64,000 nucleotides of DNA from Bifidobacterium sp. ESL0682 (lineage in GTDB: Bacteria > Actinomycetota > Actinomycetes > Actinomycetales > Bifidobacteriaceae): contig NZ_CP113942.1 of NCBI RefSeq assembly GCF_029392815.1, positions 992,001 through 1,056,000 of the forward strand, read 5' to 3'. Both the position numbers and the translations under genes were made by a program. Positions 49,061 to 57,855 of the stretch are shown here, piece after piece. The notes under the pieces were generated by a model. The model was not told the DNA's origin and searched no databases. It saw only the letters and a list, made by a program, of their open reading frames with translations. How positions within the stretch are numbered: position 1 is the stretch's first letter; each line of letters opens with the position of its first letter.

Positions 49061-50512
49061 ATGTCTAGACACGCAGAGCGGCAGCCGATGCCTATTAGAA
49101 TTCTTAAGACCATTTCAAGAGTACTGGCTATAGTCTGCTGGATGGTGGCCGCTATGCTCTGCATCATATCATTTACATGGATAGGCAAGGACTTTGGTAC
49201 GTTTCTGGTCGGAATTTTCATTCTCGTCCTTCCCGTAGGTCTTGTCGGCTGGGTCTTCTGGCACTTCTCCAAATTGCGTCAACCCAATAGGACGATGTCC
49301 CATTCGCAGCAGGTAATTGCGCAGTCTAAGCTAGCGAAACATGAAACGGTCCAAACTGAAGCTGACATGACGCCGAAGACCAACCCTCACGCTGTAAAGT
49401 CACAAAAGCCTGATTTGAGTTCTATGGACGGACGTACCAAGGTCATTAAAACAACGAGTACGGCACTCCACAGTTTCAGCCATTACAACCTCGACAAGAA
49501 ATTTACCGTAGCTGCACGAACCGCTGTCTGCGCCGTCATCGATACAGAGACCACAGGCTTCGGCGGAACTTCGCGTCTTCTCGACATCGGCATTGTTCTC
49601 ATTGACCGGGATTACCGAATCATGGCGACTCTCACCCAGCTTGTCAACCCGCACACACCCAGCGACCCTGGAGCCGAAGCCGTCAATCACATCACACTGG
49701 ACATGCTCGAAAACCAGCCTACCCCGGATCAGGTGCTCCCGCAGATTCTTGACGCCATACGCACTCTTCCCCTCATTGGCCACAACCTCAGCTACGACAT
49801 CGACGTCATCAACAGGGAGGCGGCAATCGCGGGCATACAAGGGCTAGAACCGCAGCAGATCTGCGACACTATGGAACTCAGCATGGAAATGTTTCCCGAA
49901 TCTAGGCATCATGCGCTGCAGGACGTCCTCAACCGTCTCCACATTCCTGAACCGGAACAACACCGTGCACTCGCCGACGCACTCCAGACATGGCAGGCCT
50001 ACGAAAAGCTCTGTGCCATGGATACGCCACGAGCCGAGACCGAGGAAGAACAACAACAAGCCAGACGAGTGAGAGAGGCAAAGACCAACGACGTGATGCG
50101 GGCCCGCTATACGAACGGCAACGACACGACCCCTGTCAACGACAAGCCAGAAGGAGAACCGCTCCAAGCCCAAGGAGGCGGCGAGAACCTCAGCGAATGT
50201 TTGAAGCACCAAGATGTCCTGAGCAGATATCCTCGAGGCTCCTGGTTCTGGGTAACTACTGTCAAAGGACGAATCCGTTCTGGCAAATACAAAGGGTATC
50301 CGACTGTATTCGTCTACCTCGATGGAGAGGAGATAGGCTTCCTTGGCGAGCCTCTCATGGCCAAGCACTGGGGGCAGATACCTGACATGCCGACCATCGC
50401 ACTTGCACACACTGTAAACAACGCGGACGAATCCAAACCGTTTAAAGCCAGAATCGAGTTACCTAAAGCGCATCAGCCGATTAATCTGGAACAATACAAA
50501 AAGACTGAGTGA
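49061..50512 (+). CDS. Membrane-anchored DEDDh 3'-5' exonuclease (DnaQ/Exo domain)
   Basis: From ATG 49061 (483 residues) two hydrophobic helices lie at about 20-38 and 47-69, then a polar linker, then an exonuclease domain at 155-320. The catalytic set is complete: D161 and E163 in IDTETTGFGG, D246 in IGHNLSYDIDVI, H301 and D306 in HRALADA. A further C-terminal domain (about 375-480) has WFWVTTVKGRIRSGKY and VFVYLDGEEIGFLGEP, a beta-rich segment reminiscent of HIRAN-like modules, which is uncertain. The nuclease would face the cytosol from the membrane. It is island cargo; a role in DNA turnover or defence is inference. The open frame extends to 48983 without a ribosome site. Confidence 0.85.
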   Translation: MSRHAERQPMPIRILKTISRVLAIVCWMVAAMLCIISFTWIGKDFGTFLVGIFILVLPVGLVGWVFWHFSKLRQPNRTMSHSQQVIAQSKLAKHETVQTEADMTPKTNPHAVKSQKPDLSSMDGRTKVIKTTSTALHSFSHYNLDKKFTVAARTAVCAVIDTETTGFGGTSRLLDIGIVLIDRDYRIMATLTQLVNPHTPSDPGAEAVNHITLDMLENQPTPDQVLPQILDAIRTLPLIGHNLSYDIDVINREAAIAGIQGLEPQQICDTMELSMEMFPESRHHALQDVLNRLHIPEPEQHRALADALQTWQAYEKLCAMDTPRAETEEEQQQARRVREAKTNDVMRARYTNGNDTTPVNDKPEGEPLQAQGGGENLSECLKHQDVLSRYPRGSWFWVTTVKGRIRSGKYKGYPTVFVYLDGEEIGFLGEPLMAKHWGQIPDMPTIALAHTVNNADESKPFKARIELPKAHQPINLEQYKKTE

Positions 50513-51282
50513 ATGCTACTCAGACATCTATAGATATTTCGCTCTGATGGTTTGAATCATTGTTCGTATAGATGTTTTCGCGATTCTTTTGCCTTTCTTG
50601 TGACTTTCAACGAGTCTTTGCGCCCAATTAAAGGCGCGATAGCATTCAGGTCGGTTATGGGACAAACATATTTTCCGCGGATTCTGTTTCGAAACATAGC
50701 CTTTGGAATCTCATATTCCCATTTCGGCTATTTTCTTTTATATATCTTTTTATGACACTCCGTGAATTGCCATTTGATTACGAATGCAAGTAACTCTCTG
50801 GCATTCCTCGGCGTAATCGCTAACAGCGACAGCTTCAGCGGCAACTGTGGCCATGGTCGTCGGCACGAATCAGGTCGTCGCTTCTACGGGCGTTCCGCCG
50901 TCGATGCGTCCTCACCGATTGGTGAAGCTACGATGACAGTGCCGTCATGAGTATCGTCTGAAACATCTCAGGCGCCAACAAAAAGAAGACCACTTATGTG
51001 CGTTTGATACCTCAGAGCATCAGCAGGGGAGGAGGCATCCTCCTGCATCGCGGATCCCAGTGAATAAGTTGCCACGTACTGCCCCTAGGACCAGCAAGAT
51101 GGCCGCATTATCAGTCACAAGACATTTTGCACTGGGCAGAAGCTTCTTTGAGATCGACTCCTCGTTGGATGAGCTATGGAAGCAACGCACCACGGGCGAA
51201 TGGCGGCGGCAGGGCATGGCCGAACGGTGACCCCAGCGACCCCAAAATGCTCGCTTGGTGCTACTTCACCATCGTCTGATCA
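50513..51282. other. 770-bp stretch without a convincing gene
   Basis: The first 250 bases are AT-rich. At 51102-51229 a short frame (MAALSVTRHFALGRSFFEID ... WRRQGMAER) looks coding-like but has no recognisable family. Short frames at 50552-50755 and 50762-50950 show no ribosome site or domain. Probably decayed island DNA. Confidence 0.5.
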
Positions 51283-51693
51283 TCAGTGCAGTAGCAACAG
51301 TATGACCAGTGCACTGTTGACTAAGGTTATCGTCGAATATATTCTTGACGCGTTGTCCTTGATGGTAGCAGATCCGAAAAACATGGCCAATACCACGATG
51401 AGATTTCCCCCAAAAACAAAGAACGCAAGCAAGACTCTCAGTATCTGCAGCACCTGCGTTCCGCTGTCTAACTGATAGATGATGATTCCTGCCATCGCAA
51501 CGACCTCCATGATCAGGAGGGTCAAAGTCACTATTCCGTCCCATCCCAATCCATGGGAGCCGGCCGGAGTGGGCGAATGGCCATCATCGTCCATGTCGTT
51601 GAGCCTGCGCTCTAACTCCACAATTTTTTGATGGTCGTTATCAAGCTGGCGCCGCAGCTCTCCATAGGCTTTCTTTGTCCTCGATTTGCCCAT
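51283..51693 (-). CDS. Small coiled-coil membrane protein, function unknown
   Basis: Its 136 residues start MGKSRTKKAYGELRRQLDND, a charged heptad-rich helix to about residue 33, then three hydrophobic segments (IVTLTLLIMEVVAMAGIII; ILRVLLAFFVFGGNLIVVLA; IYSTITLVNSALVILLLLH). A good ribosome site (AAAGGAAG, 4 bases before ATG 51693) marks it as a real gene. I do not recognise the family. It is transcribed against the rest of the island. Phage superinfection-exclusion and holin-like proteins can look like this, but so can many others. Confidence 0.65.
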   Translation of the reverse strand: MGKSRTKKAYGELRRQLDNDHQKIVELERRLNDMDDDGHSPTPAGSHGLGWDGIVTLTLLIMEVVAMAGIIIYQLDSGTQVLQILRVLLAFFVFGGNLIVVLAMFFGSATIKDNASRIYSTITLVNSALVILLLLH

Positions 51694-51734
51694 CGCTCTT
51701 CCTTTACTCCCTAATGTTTGAAAGGACTATTTTC

Positions 51735-52067
51735 ATGATTGACCAGATTACCGACAGACAGCAGGTACTCGTGCCGGATCCGATGGGTGACCCGACCCCT
51801 GGCGGCCAAAGTCGACAGGGTGGACGGCAAGTTCGATAACGACAACCGGCGGATCAACAAACTGGAGCAGTCCGGCACACGAGCGAGCTGTTCGCCCGCA
51901 CGCAAGACCACAACCAGCACGAGCATCAGCTACAGGTCGGACGCGAATATGTCAGACGAGGCTTCAACGGGGCCTGCCATGTGAGAATCCAACAACTTGA
52001 GCAGGACAAACGCTGCCAGGCTCGACTGCAACGACTGGGGCTACAACACGATGCCCCGCAACGGTAA
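51735..52067 (+). pseudogene. Broken coiled-coil reading frame in the island
   Basis: Consecutive coding-like pieces lie in different frames: MIDQITDRQQVLVPDPMGDP, then LAAKVDRVDGKFDNDNRRIN, then SELFARTQDHNQHEHQLQVG ... IQQLEQDKRCQARLQRLGLQ ending at TAA 52065. The breaks, near 51797 and 51880-51885, are not all at base runs, unlike those in the core genes, so true decay is likely. No family is recognised. Confidence 0.4.
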
Positions 52068-52237
52068 TGAGGCGTTTCTCCCATGCCCGTTCTTGTTTTT
52101 GCCGTCGCCATTCCGGTGATGGCATTTTCATATGCAAAAGTAAGGAGAAGAAAAATACGATTATCCTCAACAAGGCTTGCCCGCATCACAAGCTGGGTGT
52201 CTATTACGCGCGTCATTCGGTGGAACGTGTGCGGCAT

Positions 52238-52451
52238 GACCTGAGGCGTATGTTGGTGGCGTTGGTGACGGTGATGAGCATCGATACCGCGCAGGTTCCC
52301 CGCGATTTCGTCATCGTGGGTGTGGCTTGACCGAATAGCGGAACCACCCGCAGGGCTGAACGCGGATGCGAAGCACCAGCTCGATTGGGCGACTTCGGCA
52401 GGAAAGAAGACCGGCGTCTACGCCTACGCGCAATCCGGCGACGCCCACTAG
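52238..52451 (+). pseudogene. GH25-lysozyme-like (phage endolysin) remnant
   Basis: The frame ending at 52330 contains SIDTAQVPRDFVIVG, like the xxVxxDFVIVKATxG strand of GH25 muramidases. In the next frame to TAG 52449, DAKHQLDWATSAGKKTGVYA and YAQSGDAH resemble the following AxxAGKxxGVYxYA strand. The order and spacing fit one gene that has lost the KATxG segment and the rest of the barrel. The assignment is by eye from short motifs and is the main hint of phage origin for the island. Confidence 0.45.
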
Positions 52452-52788
52452 CTAGGTCGACGGGTCTACAAGCGATCTTAAAACCGTGGCGAATGCGTCG
52501 CAGTAGGATGGTGCGATGCTTACATGGCCACATCCCTCAAATGAATTGTCATCACCATCTTGCCTGCCATCGCGAAGCTGGTTGCTGCCATCGGTTTATG
52601 AAGTCTGTCAGTCCACTGGCCTCACGATCCTGCTTATCACCTCTGCGGCGACTTGCATGGGTGCGTGTATCGGCATCAGTGTCCTGCATGCCAAACCAGA
52701 ACAGTCTGACCGTCGATCGAGAATGTGAAGACCAAAGATCCAACCAAAAGCGTACTGTACTAGCTTTGATGCCGGTGCAGAACGCTTT
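52452..52788. other. Island DNA with a possible small hydrophobic frame
   Basis: At 52516-52728 a 70-codon frame has one clear hydrophobic segment (GLTILLITSAATCMGACIGI), and an overlapping frame reads IVITILPAIAKLVAAIGL. Two adjacent hydrophobic stretches just after a lysozyme remnant would fit a decayed holin, but no intact gene can be drawn. Confidence 0.25.
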
Positions 52789-53502
52789 TTATTTAGAGGC
52801 GGATTCCACCGGTAATGTCAATGTGACGTCAGAAATCTCATCCCAGGCTGTGGTGGATATCGATGTCATATCTCCGGCGATAACTGGCATGGCGCTGCAA
52901 CGATCCATGTCATAGAGTGTCAACGTGATTGGTGGCATGCACAGATAGGTCAAAGCGCGGATTTCCCCACTGTTCCCAAGGGTTAGTGACCAGCCCATTG
53001 ATGTCGCTGTGGAATCCTTGCCGATGATAGCCATGTATAATCGGTAACGCTCTGGGAAATTTCTTTCTTCTTTATTGAGGAGGTAGTCCTTGCAATCAGA
53101 CAAGGCTCCTGCCTTGTTGATGGTGCAAAAGTTGGAGATTATCTGCTTGCAAAAGGCCAGTGGCCTAAAAGACGGGATCTGTATAGCCAGACTCTGGTAT
53201 TCTGGTTTGAGCTCATTGATCACAATTGTGTTCAACTGGTTGAATACACGTGAGAATTCCGGAACATAGTGGCGGCCGAAGTAGCTATTGCATGAATTGC
53301 AGAGGGCATCGTATCCCATTCCTCGTTGCGATTGCTGGTAGTGGATACCCTCACCGTTGCCTTGTCTAAGTCGGGAAATCGCATCCTCGGAACGGTATAT
53401 TTTCGTCTTATTGGTATTCCCGGCCGATTGGGGCGGGATGTGCTCGAAAGTCAGTGGCCCATACTTACCGCAAACATGGCAATGTCCAATAGTTTTTCGC
53501 AT
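52789..53502 (-). CDS. HNH/treble-clef nuclease-like protein
   Basis: Its 237 residues have an N-terminal zinc-binding fold: C8-HV-C11 in CHVCGKYG, then FEHIPPQSAGN, and a second knuckle ALCNSCNSYFGRHY. The CxxC ... EHIPP ... CNxCNSxxG pattern is that of a divergent HNH-type domain, with H21 and the Asn as possible active-site residues. The remaining two thirds is a mixed alpha/beta region without recognised motif. Codon use is more AT-rich than the core genes, a sign of transfer. It sits next to attR, where cargo genes are common. Nuclease activity is inferred, not shown. Confidence 0.65.
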   Translation of the reverse strand: MRKTIGHCHVCGKYGPLTFEHIPPQSAGNTNKTKIYRSEDAISRLRQGNGEGIHYQQSQRGMGYDALCNSCNSYFGRHYVPEFSRVFNQLNTIVINELKPEYQSLAIQIPSFRPLAFCKQIISNFCTINKAGALSDCKDYLLNKEERNFPERYRLYMAIIGKDSTATSMGWSLTLGNSGEIRALTYLCMPPITLTLYDMDRCSAMPVIAGDMTSISTTAWDEISDVTLTLPVESASK

Positions 53503-53710
53503 ATGAAAATCATACTCGTTTTGGAATTTTATATGAGTAAAAAGGTTCGCTGTTTACCTGATCACAATATGTCCAGTCAACATTGGAACCGTAAAAGAGC
53601 GATTCTATCGTCTCTGTCGTTTTATTGCATGATTTGAGAAATGGCTTTATTGCAACGTTTATCGTCATTATCGTTTCTGACAGTTTTCGACATTTAACGT
53701 CCAGCAGCAA

Positions 53711-53745
53711 CAAGGGGTCGCGGGTTCAAATCCCGCCGACCCGAC
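53711..53745 (+). repeat. Right attachment site (attR)
   Basis: Exact 35-base copy of 48449-48483 (the tRNA-Pro 3' end plus one base), here without the 5' half of the tRNA. It marks the right border of the island. Confidence 0.92.
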
Positions 53746-54541
53746 GAGAAAATCCTGGAATTCCAACGTTTTTAAGACATCGGAATTTCAGGCTTTTCGA
53801 TTCCAGACACGATGCTCACGGGTTATAGGCCAAAAATGTGTCTACAGTCGGTAGCGTTTGGATATCTGATTGAGCGTGAAACTCGTTCCTGTCAATGCTG
53901 GTGCCCTAGTGATGGTAAGTCTGCCCTCGGGCGAGTGCTTCCATGCCTGAGCAGACAGAGCTCCTCTATCCGCTCGTCGGTACAGCGTGTACGACGAGTC
54001 GTGCGTAGGATTCCGGTTCCGTGGTGTGCAAGTGGCACCACCATTAGATGGTTTTGATTTTACAGCTGCCCGATCATGATTGTCATATAAGAAAGGAGGA
54101 AGGCCAGAACTGCAACACATGAGATGGCAAACCCAAATGCTTCTTCTTTTAGTAGCAAGCGCTCACGGTTCCATAGACGCCGCCAAAAGTCGAACTAGAA
54201 AACTGTTCTACAAGGAATGAGGCAAAGTTGTGCTGATATCCTGTTTTTTCAATTAAAAACCAAACTTCAATATCTTCCTGCTCTTGCTTGGGAGACCGAG
54301 GCATGGTGCGCTGATACTCCAGATCATCTGATGCACTTTGACGGCTCGAGATTCATGGGTCCATACAATAAGTAGTGATTAAAACTTCAGTTGTCGGTTT
54401 GAACGATTGTAACTCATACCTAAGTTCGCGTAAATTATCGGTATATTAGAATTTGCTTATCATTTACTATTTATAGTAAATGATGTATATACATCAGTCA
54501 TTGAATTATGAATGGCGAACAGCTTTTGTTAGGACCGCATT
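53746..54541. other. About 800 bp with gene fragments only
   Basis: GTG 53876 opens VKLVPVNAGALVMVSLPSGE (stop 53948) and the same frame continues as ADRAPLSARRYSVYDESCVG to TGA near 54078. This looks like one small gene interrupted by a stop, of no family I recognise. AGGAGG at 54093 precedes a 25-codon frame. From about 54200 the DNA is AT-rich with no open frame of note. Confidence 0.45.
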
Positions 54542-55369
54542 ATGGGAGATCAAGACGAAACGTCTATTTACGTATTTGATTTGGGTGTTATTCCCGGGGC
54601 GGATTTAATTTTTAAAAAAGTGTTGAAGTCTTTTCAAGAAAAATCGGGATGGTCGGAATCGGAAAATACCGAGTCCCGGGATTTGAATCACATCCAACAT
54701 TTCTCCAACAAACAGCTTTCTGCAGAGTTATATATCGATAATACAGGCTTGGGATATATTGCAATTGCCGGAAAGAGGCGGGATTCGTTTTCAAGTTCTT
54801 TTAAAGAAATCGAGAAGCTCTCGAAGAAAGTGAAAACAAACTCCAGTCCTGTCCTAACCTCTGTTCTATCTTCGCCAAAGCAACTGAGGCATGTTCCTGC
54901 TGGTATGTCTGTATCAAAAGAGTTATCGATTCTCATCAATACTGAAACAGAGAGGTTTTATGTCAAAACCTGTCAGGGAAAAATTAGACCCGATGTCGAG
55001 GCTGACATAGAAAGTCAAAAAGCTCGGGTCGGTCGTTTTAAAGTCTCTCCACTTTTCAACGAGAAAGATTCTGCCTCGTTGGAAGAATCTGATAAATATT
55101 TGTCTGCAGCTCAAGAATATGTTGCAGCGACCTTTTCTGATAGCGATTCCTTGACTCTCAAGGCTGGTATTTTAGCGATTGATCTAGCCTCAATAGCGAC
55201 TGTCGCTCAGCTTTTATTTTCGCTGTGGGACACTTTGTTCTCACACTGGGGAACTACGAAATCATCAGCTTCAACATTAAGGGACTATGCCGTCGTTGCT
55301 TTTGTTATTCTGCTCTTTCTAGTATTTCTTTTTGTCCTCAATTGGCCAAGGAAAAAGAAGAACAGTTAA
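54542..55369 (+). CDS. AT-rich orphan membrane protein, function unknown
   Basis: Its 275 residues have a soluble N-terminal two thirds (DETSIYVFDLGVIPGADLIF; then Ser/Lys-rich) and two C-terminal hydrophobic helices, ILAIDLASIATVAQLLFSLW at about 212-231 and AVVAFVILLFLVFLFVLNW at about 250-268, ending in KKKNS. There is no signal peptide, so the large domain should be cytosolic. A hand count of 54541-54600 gives 26 G/C in 60 bases, well below the core genes, implying recent transfer. No family recognised. ATG 54542 has only a weak upstream site (TTAGGACCGCATT). Confidence 0.65.
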   Translation: MGDQDETSIYVFDLGVIPGADLIFKKVLKSFQEKSGWSESENTESRDLNHIQHFSNKQLSAELYIDNTGLGYIAIAGKRRDSFSSSFKEIEKLSKKVKTNSSPVLTSVLSSPKQLRHVPAGMSVSKELSILINTETERFYVKTCQGKIRPDVEADIESQKARVGRFKVSPLFNEKDSASLEESDKYLSAAQEYVAATFSDSDSLTLKAGILAIDLASIATVAQLLFSLWDTLFSHWGTTKSSASTLRDYAVVAFVILLFLVFLFVLNWPRKKKNS

Positions 55370-55473
55370 TCTTCACCCAATATGAATTTACATGCCTTGT
55401 GGATGCGATGTCTTTGCGTAACATGGCTGACGATAAATATGATTTCATCAGCTATTAATTGTTCACCTCTGAA

Positions 55474-55989
55474 TCACTTCATGATGTTGCAGATATCCTC
55501 TGTAAGGCCTTTTGACATCTTGCCTTTGATCAGTTTTCTAGTTGTTCGGACGAATGGTCGTAGGTTCTTTGGATCAAGGCCATAACGGCTGCAGGTTTCG
55601 GCGATGCCAGCAATCTCATAGAATGCAACAGCTTGGTCTCCGGCTTCGAGTGTTTTCGGCAAGGGAGTGTCAGCTGGGAATAGGCTGCTAGGACGTATGA
55701 TTTGTCGTCCTGTCGATTTCACCAGGAAACCTATGCCTGTCACTTTTGCCTGTCCGGCTTGACCGACCTGCGTTGCCGTAATGGATATCATCGGAGGCGC
55801 GCCGTCAGTAAGAAATATTGCGCTTCCCGTCGATATTTTAATTTTCGCCTTATCGCGTTGATTGTTCCAGATGCTCCAGATTAGAGTACCCAAAGAGATT
55901 GCGATTGCAAGGACGGGAAGGATATAGTCGGTGAGTATATTAGAGCCGTTGACCAGTTCGACTCGTATCACTGCGGATACTACATTCAT
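55474..55989 (-). CDS. Single-span membrane protein, function unknown
   Basis: Its 171 residues have one N-terminal helix (ILPVLAIAISLGTLIWSIW, about 23-41) with a short outer segment, followed by a beta-rich domain of about 120 residues (ISITATQVGQAGQAKVTGIG, FLVKSTGRQIIRPSSLF). It is convergent with the preceding orphan. No homologous family is recognised and no partner is obvious. Confidence 0.6.
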   Translation of the reverse strand: MNVVSAVIRVELVNGSNILTDYILPVLAIAISLGTLIWSIWNNQRDKAKIKISTGSAIFLTDGAPPMISITATQVGQAGQAKVTGIGFLVKSTGRQIIRPSSLFPADTPLPKTLEAGDQAVAFYEIAGIAETCSRYGLDPKNLRPFVRTTRKLIKGKMSKGLTEDICNIMK

Positions 55990-56081
55990 GACAAATAGTA
56001 TAGAGTCAAGGTCGGAGAGATAATGAACTTCTTTACATCGATTTCTTGGATTCGAGTTTTCTTAAGCGAACGACGATGGGG

Positions 56082-56345
56082 TAGTGTCCGGTAGTTTACG
56101 CAAATTGGGTTTTGGGCTTTGATAGGGGGCGTGGCCCCTTGCCTGTGTACGATTTTCAATCGTTGACAAAGAAAACCGATTGGAAGACAGGCGGGAACCA
56201 TGCCCGATAACAGAATCATACAGGTCGACGAGTCCAAGTTCGAGACCGAACTTGACCGGATGGTGTCGAAGAATGTCGAGGAGATACTCAACGCCGAAGC
56301 CGAACCAGGTCGCGTGGGGCGTATAGGGAAATCGTTTGAAGGTTT
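56082..56345 (+). mobile_element. IS256-family transposase remnant (5' end only)
   Basis: From ATG 56200, DESKFETELDRMVSKNVEEI and LNAEAE match the N-terminus of IS256-type Mutator transposases (...VEEILNAEADxIxxAxRYER). The similarity ends by about 56310 and the frame is then filled with unrelated sequence that is the antisense of the CPBP gene. The upstream 118 bases (GTAGTGTCCGGTAG onward) may hold the left terminal repeat. No right end is visible, so the copy is dead. Confidence 0.6.
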
Positions 56346-56354
56346 ATGCTCTTT

Positions 56355-57374
56355 TTATAAGCTCTTGTCTGATAGGAGGCGTCTGCGCGTCCAGGATGGT
56401 TTGACCAGCAGGCCTTTCCGCTGTGCGTAGACGAGCAGTGCGATTCCGACGGCTCCCATGATGACGACTGGAATAATGCTGGCTTCGAGGCCGAATTGGC
56501 CGCCGGTCATGAGATCGGGTCCGGACCATCGGGGGATCAGCCACGATCCCTGCCTGCCGTTGCCGGAGATCACGGAGCCGAAGATCGGGCCTTCGGCGAT
56601 GTTCCACATGGCGTGCTCCCCGATACAGACCCACAGGGAGCGGGTGACGAAATACAATGCGGCGGCCAGGATGCCGTCCTCGATGGCTATGGCAAGCCCG
56701 CCCCATAGCGAGCCGTCCTGATTGCCCAGATGCATCAGCCCGAACGCCAGCGCGGAGACGGCCACCGCTCCCCATGAGCCGAGCCATTCCTCGACCAGCC
56801 GCAACAGCATGCCGCGCATGATGATCTCCTCCGCAATACCGGCGCATATGCCGCTGGCGAACAGGTCGATCCACGGATTGTAACCGGTGTCGAATCCCGT
56901 GACACGGTAATCGCCGGCGATGGCGAGCACGCCGACGCACACTCCGACCGCCGCGAATCCTATGGCTGCGCCGGCCAGCAGGCCGGTCCAGCGTGACGCG
57001 CGCAATTCCACGGGCCGGTGCCGGCGTTCCATGAAATGCACGACAACGACATATCCGGCGACTGCCGCCACGACCTCGGCAAGCATCTCGAAGAACATGA
57101 CCGGTGAGTGCATATCGCCCACGCCGGCCTTCGCCATGCTTCCGTATCTGGCGATGCACACCAACCTCAGCAGCATCGAAGCCAGGACAAGCACCGCCAT
57201 GAACACGCCCAGAAACACCAGCCCGCGCAACAGCACATTGAGCCTGCGCGGCTCCTTGGTTTCCTTTCCGCGCTCATACATGCGGTCTGGATGGTCTATG
57301 GTAAGCAGGTCCGCAGTTCGGGCCCATTTGTTCATTTTCATATCTTCATAATAAGGAACCATCTCGAAGAGCAT
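56355..57374 (-). CDS. CPBP family intramembrane glutamic endopeptidase
   Basis: A 339-residue membrane protein with about eight helices. The three CPBP (Abi) motifs are present: EEIIMRG (EExxxR), FGLMHLGNQ (FxxxH) and EHAMWNIAEG (HxxxN/B). Bacterial members are linked to bacteriocin self-immunity or peptide processing; the substrate is unknown here. GC content is high, like the core. The start is uncertain (57374 or ATG 57341). A truncated transposase abuts its 3' end. Confidence 0.85.
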   Translation of the reverse strand: MLFEMVPYYEDMKMNKWARTADLLTIDHPDRMYERGKETKEPRRLNVLLRGLVFLGVFMAVLVLASMLLRLVCIARYGSMAKAGVGDMHSPVMFFEMLAEVVAAVAGYVVVVHFMERRHRPVELRASRWTGLLAGAAIGFAAVGVCVGVLAIAGDYRVTGFDTGYNPWIDLFASGICAGIAEEIIMRGMLLRLVEEWLGSWGAVAVSALAFGLMHLGNQDGSLWGGLAIAIEDGILAAALYFVTRSLWVCIGEHAMWNIAEGPIFGSVISGNGRQGSWLIPRWSGPDLMTGGQFGLEASIIPVVIMGAVGIALLVYAQRKGLLVKPSWTRRRLLSDKSL

Positions 57375-57436
57375 GCCTTCCAGATCATGCCTGGCATGGA
57401 ACCACCGTCCATTTCCTCAAATCATATTAACCTGTC

Positions 57437-57754
57437 ATGTTGAAAGCCCATGTCACCCACAACACCAAGCCGGTACATCCTGTGATGGCGAGTGTGTCCG
57501 GGCCTTCCGGGTTTGCTGCGACCGGGGATGACGTTCCGGTTTGCGACAAAGCCGGACAAGGCATTCGCAAAAGTCCTATACGACGGGAAGCCGTTTGTTC
57601 AGGAACAATCCGATGTGATTCCTATTCATTGCAGCCGCTTGACGCTTCCATCAGCCCGCAGATCGTGGCGATGAACGCCGCTACCGTGATGGTCTGTGCG
57701 CTCGTGGCATGGCTGGCGTCCCGCCGCAAGACCGACTTCATCCCCAACCGTTGA
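57437..57754 (+). pseudogene. Gene remnant with a C-terminal membrane helix
   Basis: Two frames carry coding-like pieces: MTFRFATKPDKAFAKVLYDG and KPFVQEQSDVI in one (from 57528), then LDASISPQIVAMNAATVMVC and ALVAWLASRRKTDFIPNR in another, to TGA 57752. The order suggests a single small membrane protein gene broken near 57620-57640. Family not recognised. Confidence 0.35.
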
Positions 57755-57855
57755 ATACACGCGTTTATCGTCAGCCTACGTCGATGGCAGCGCGATGGGG
57801 TTCAGTTTTTGGCTGAGAAAATACTGCTTCGTTCTGGTAAGGCTCATGTTCGGAG

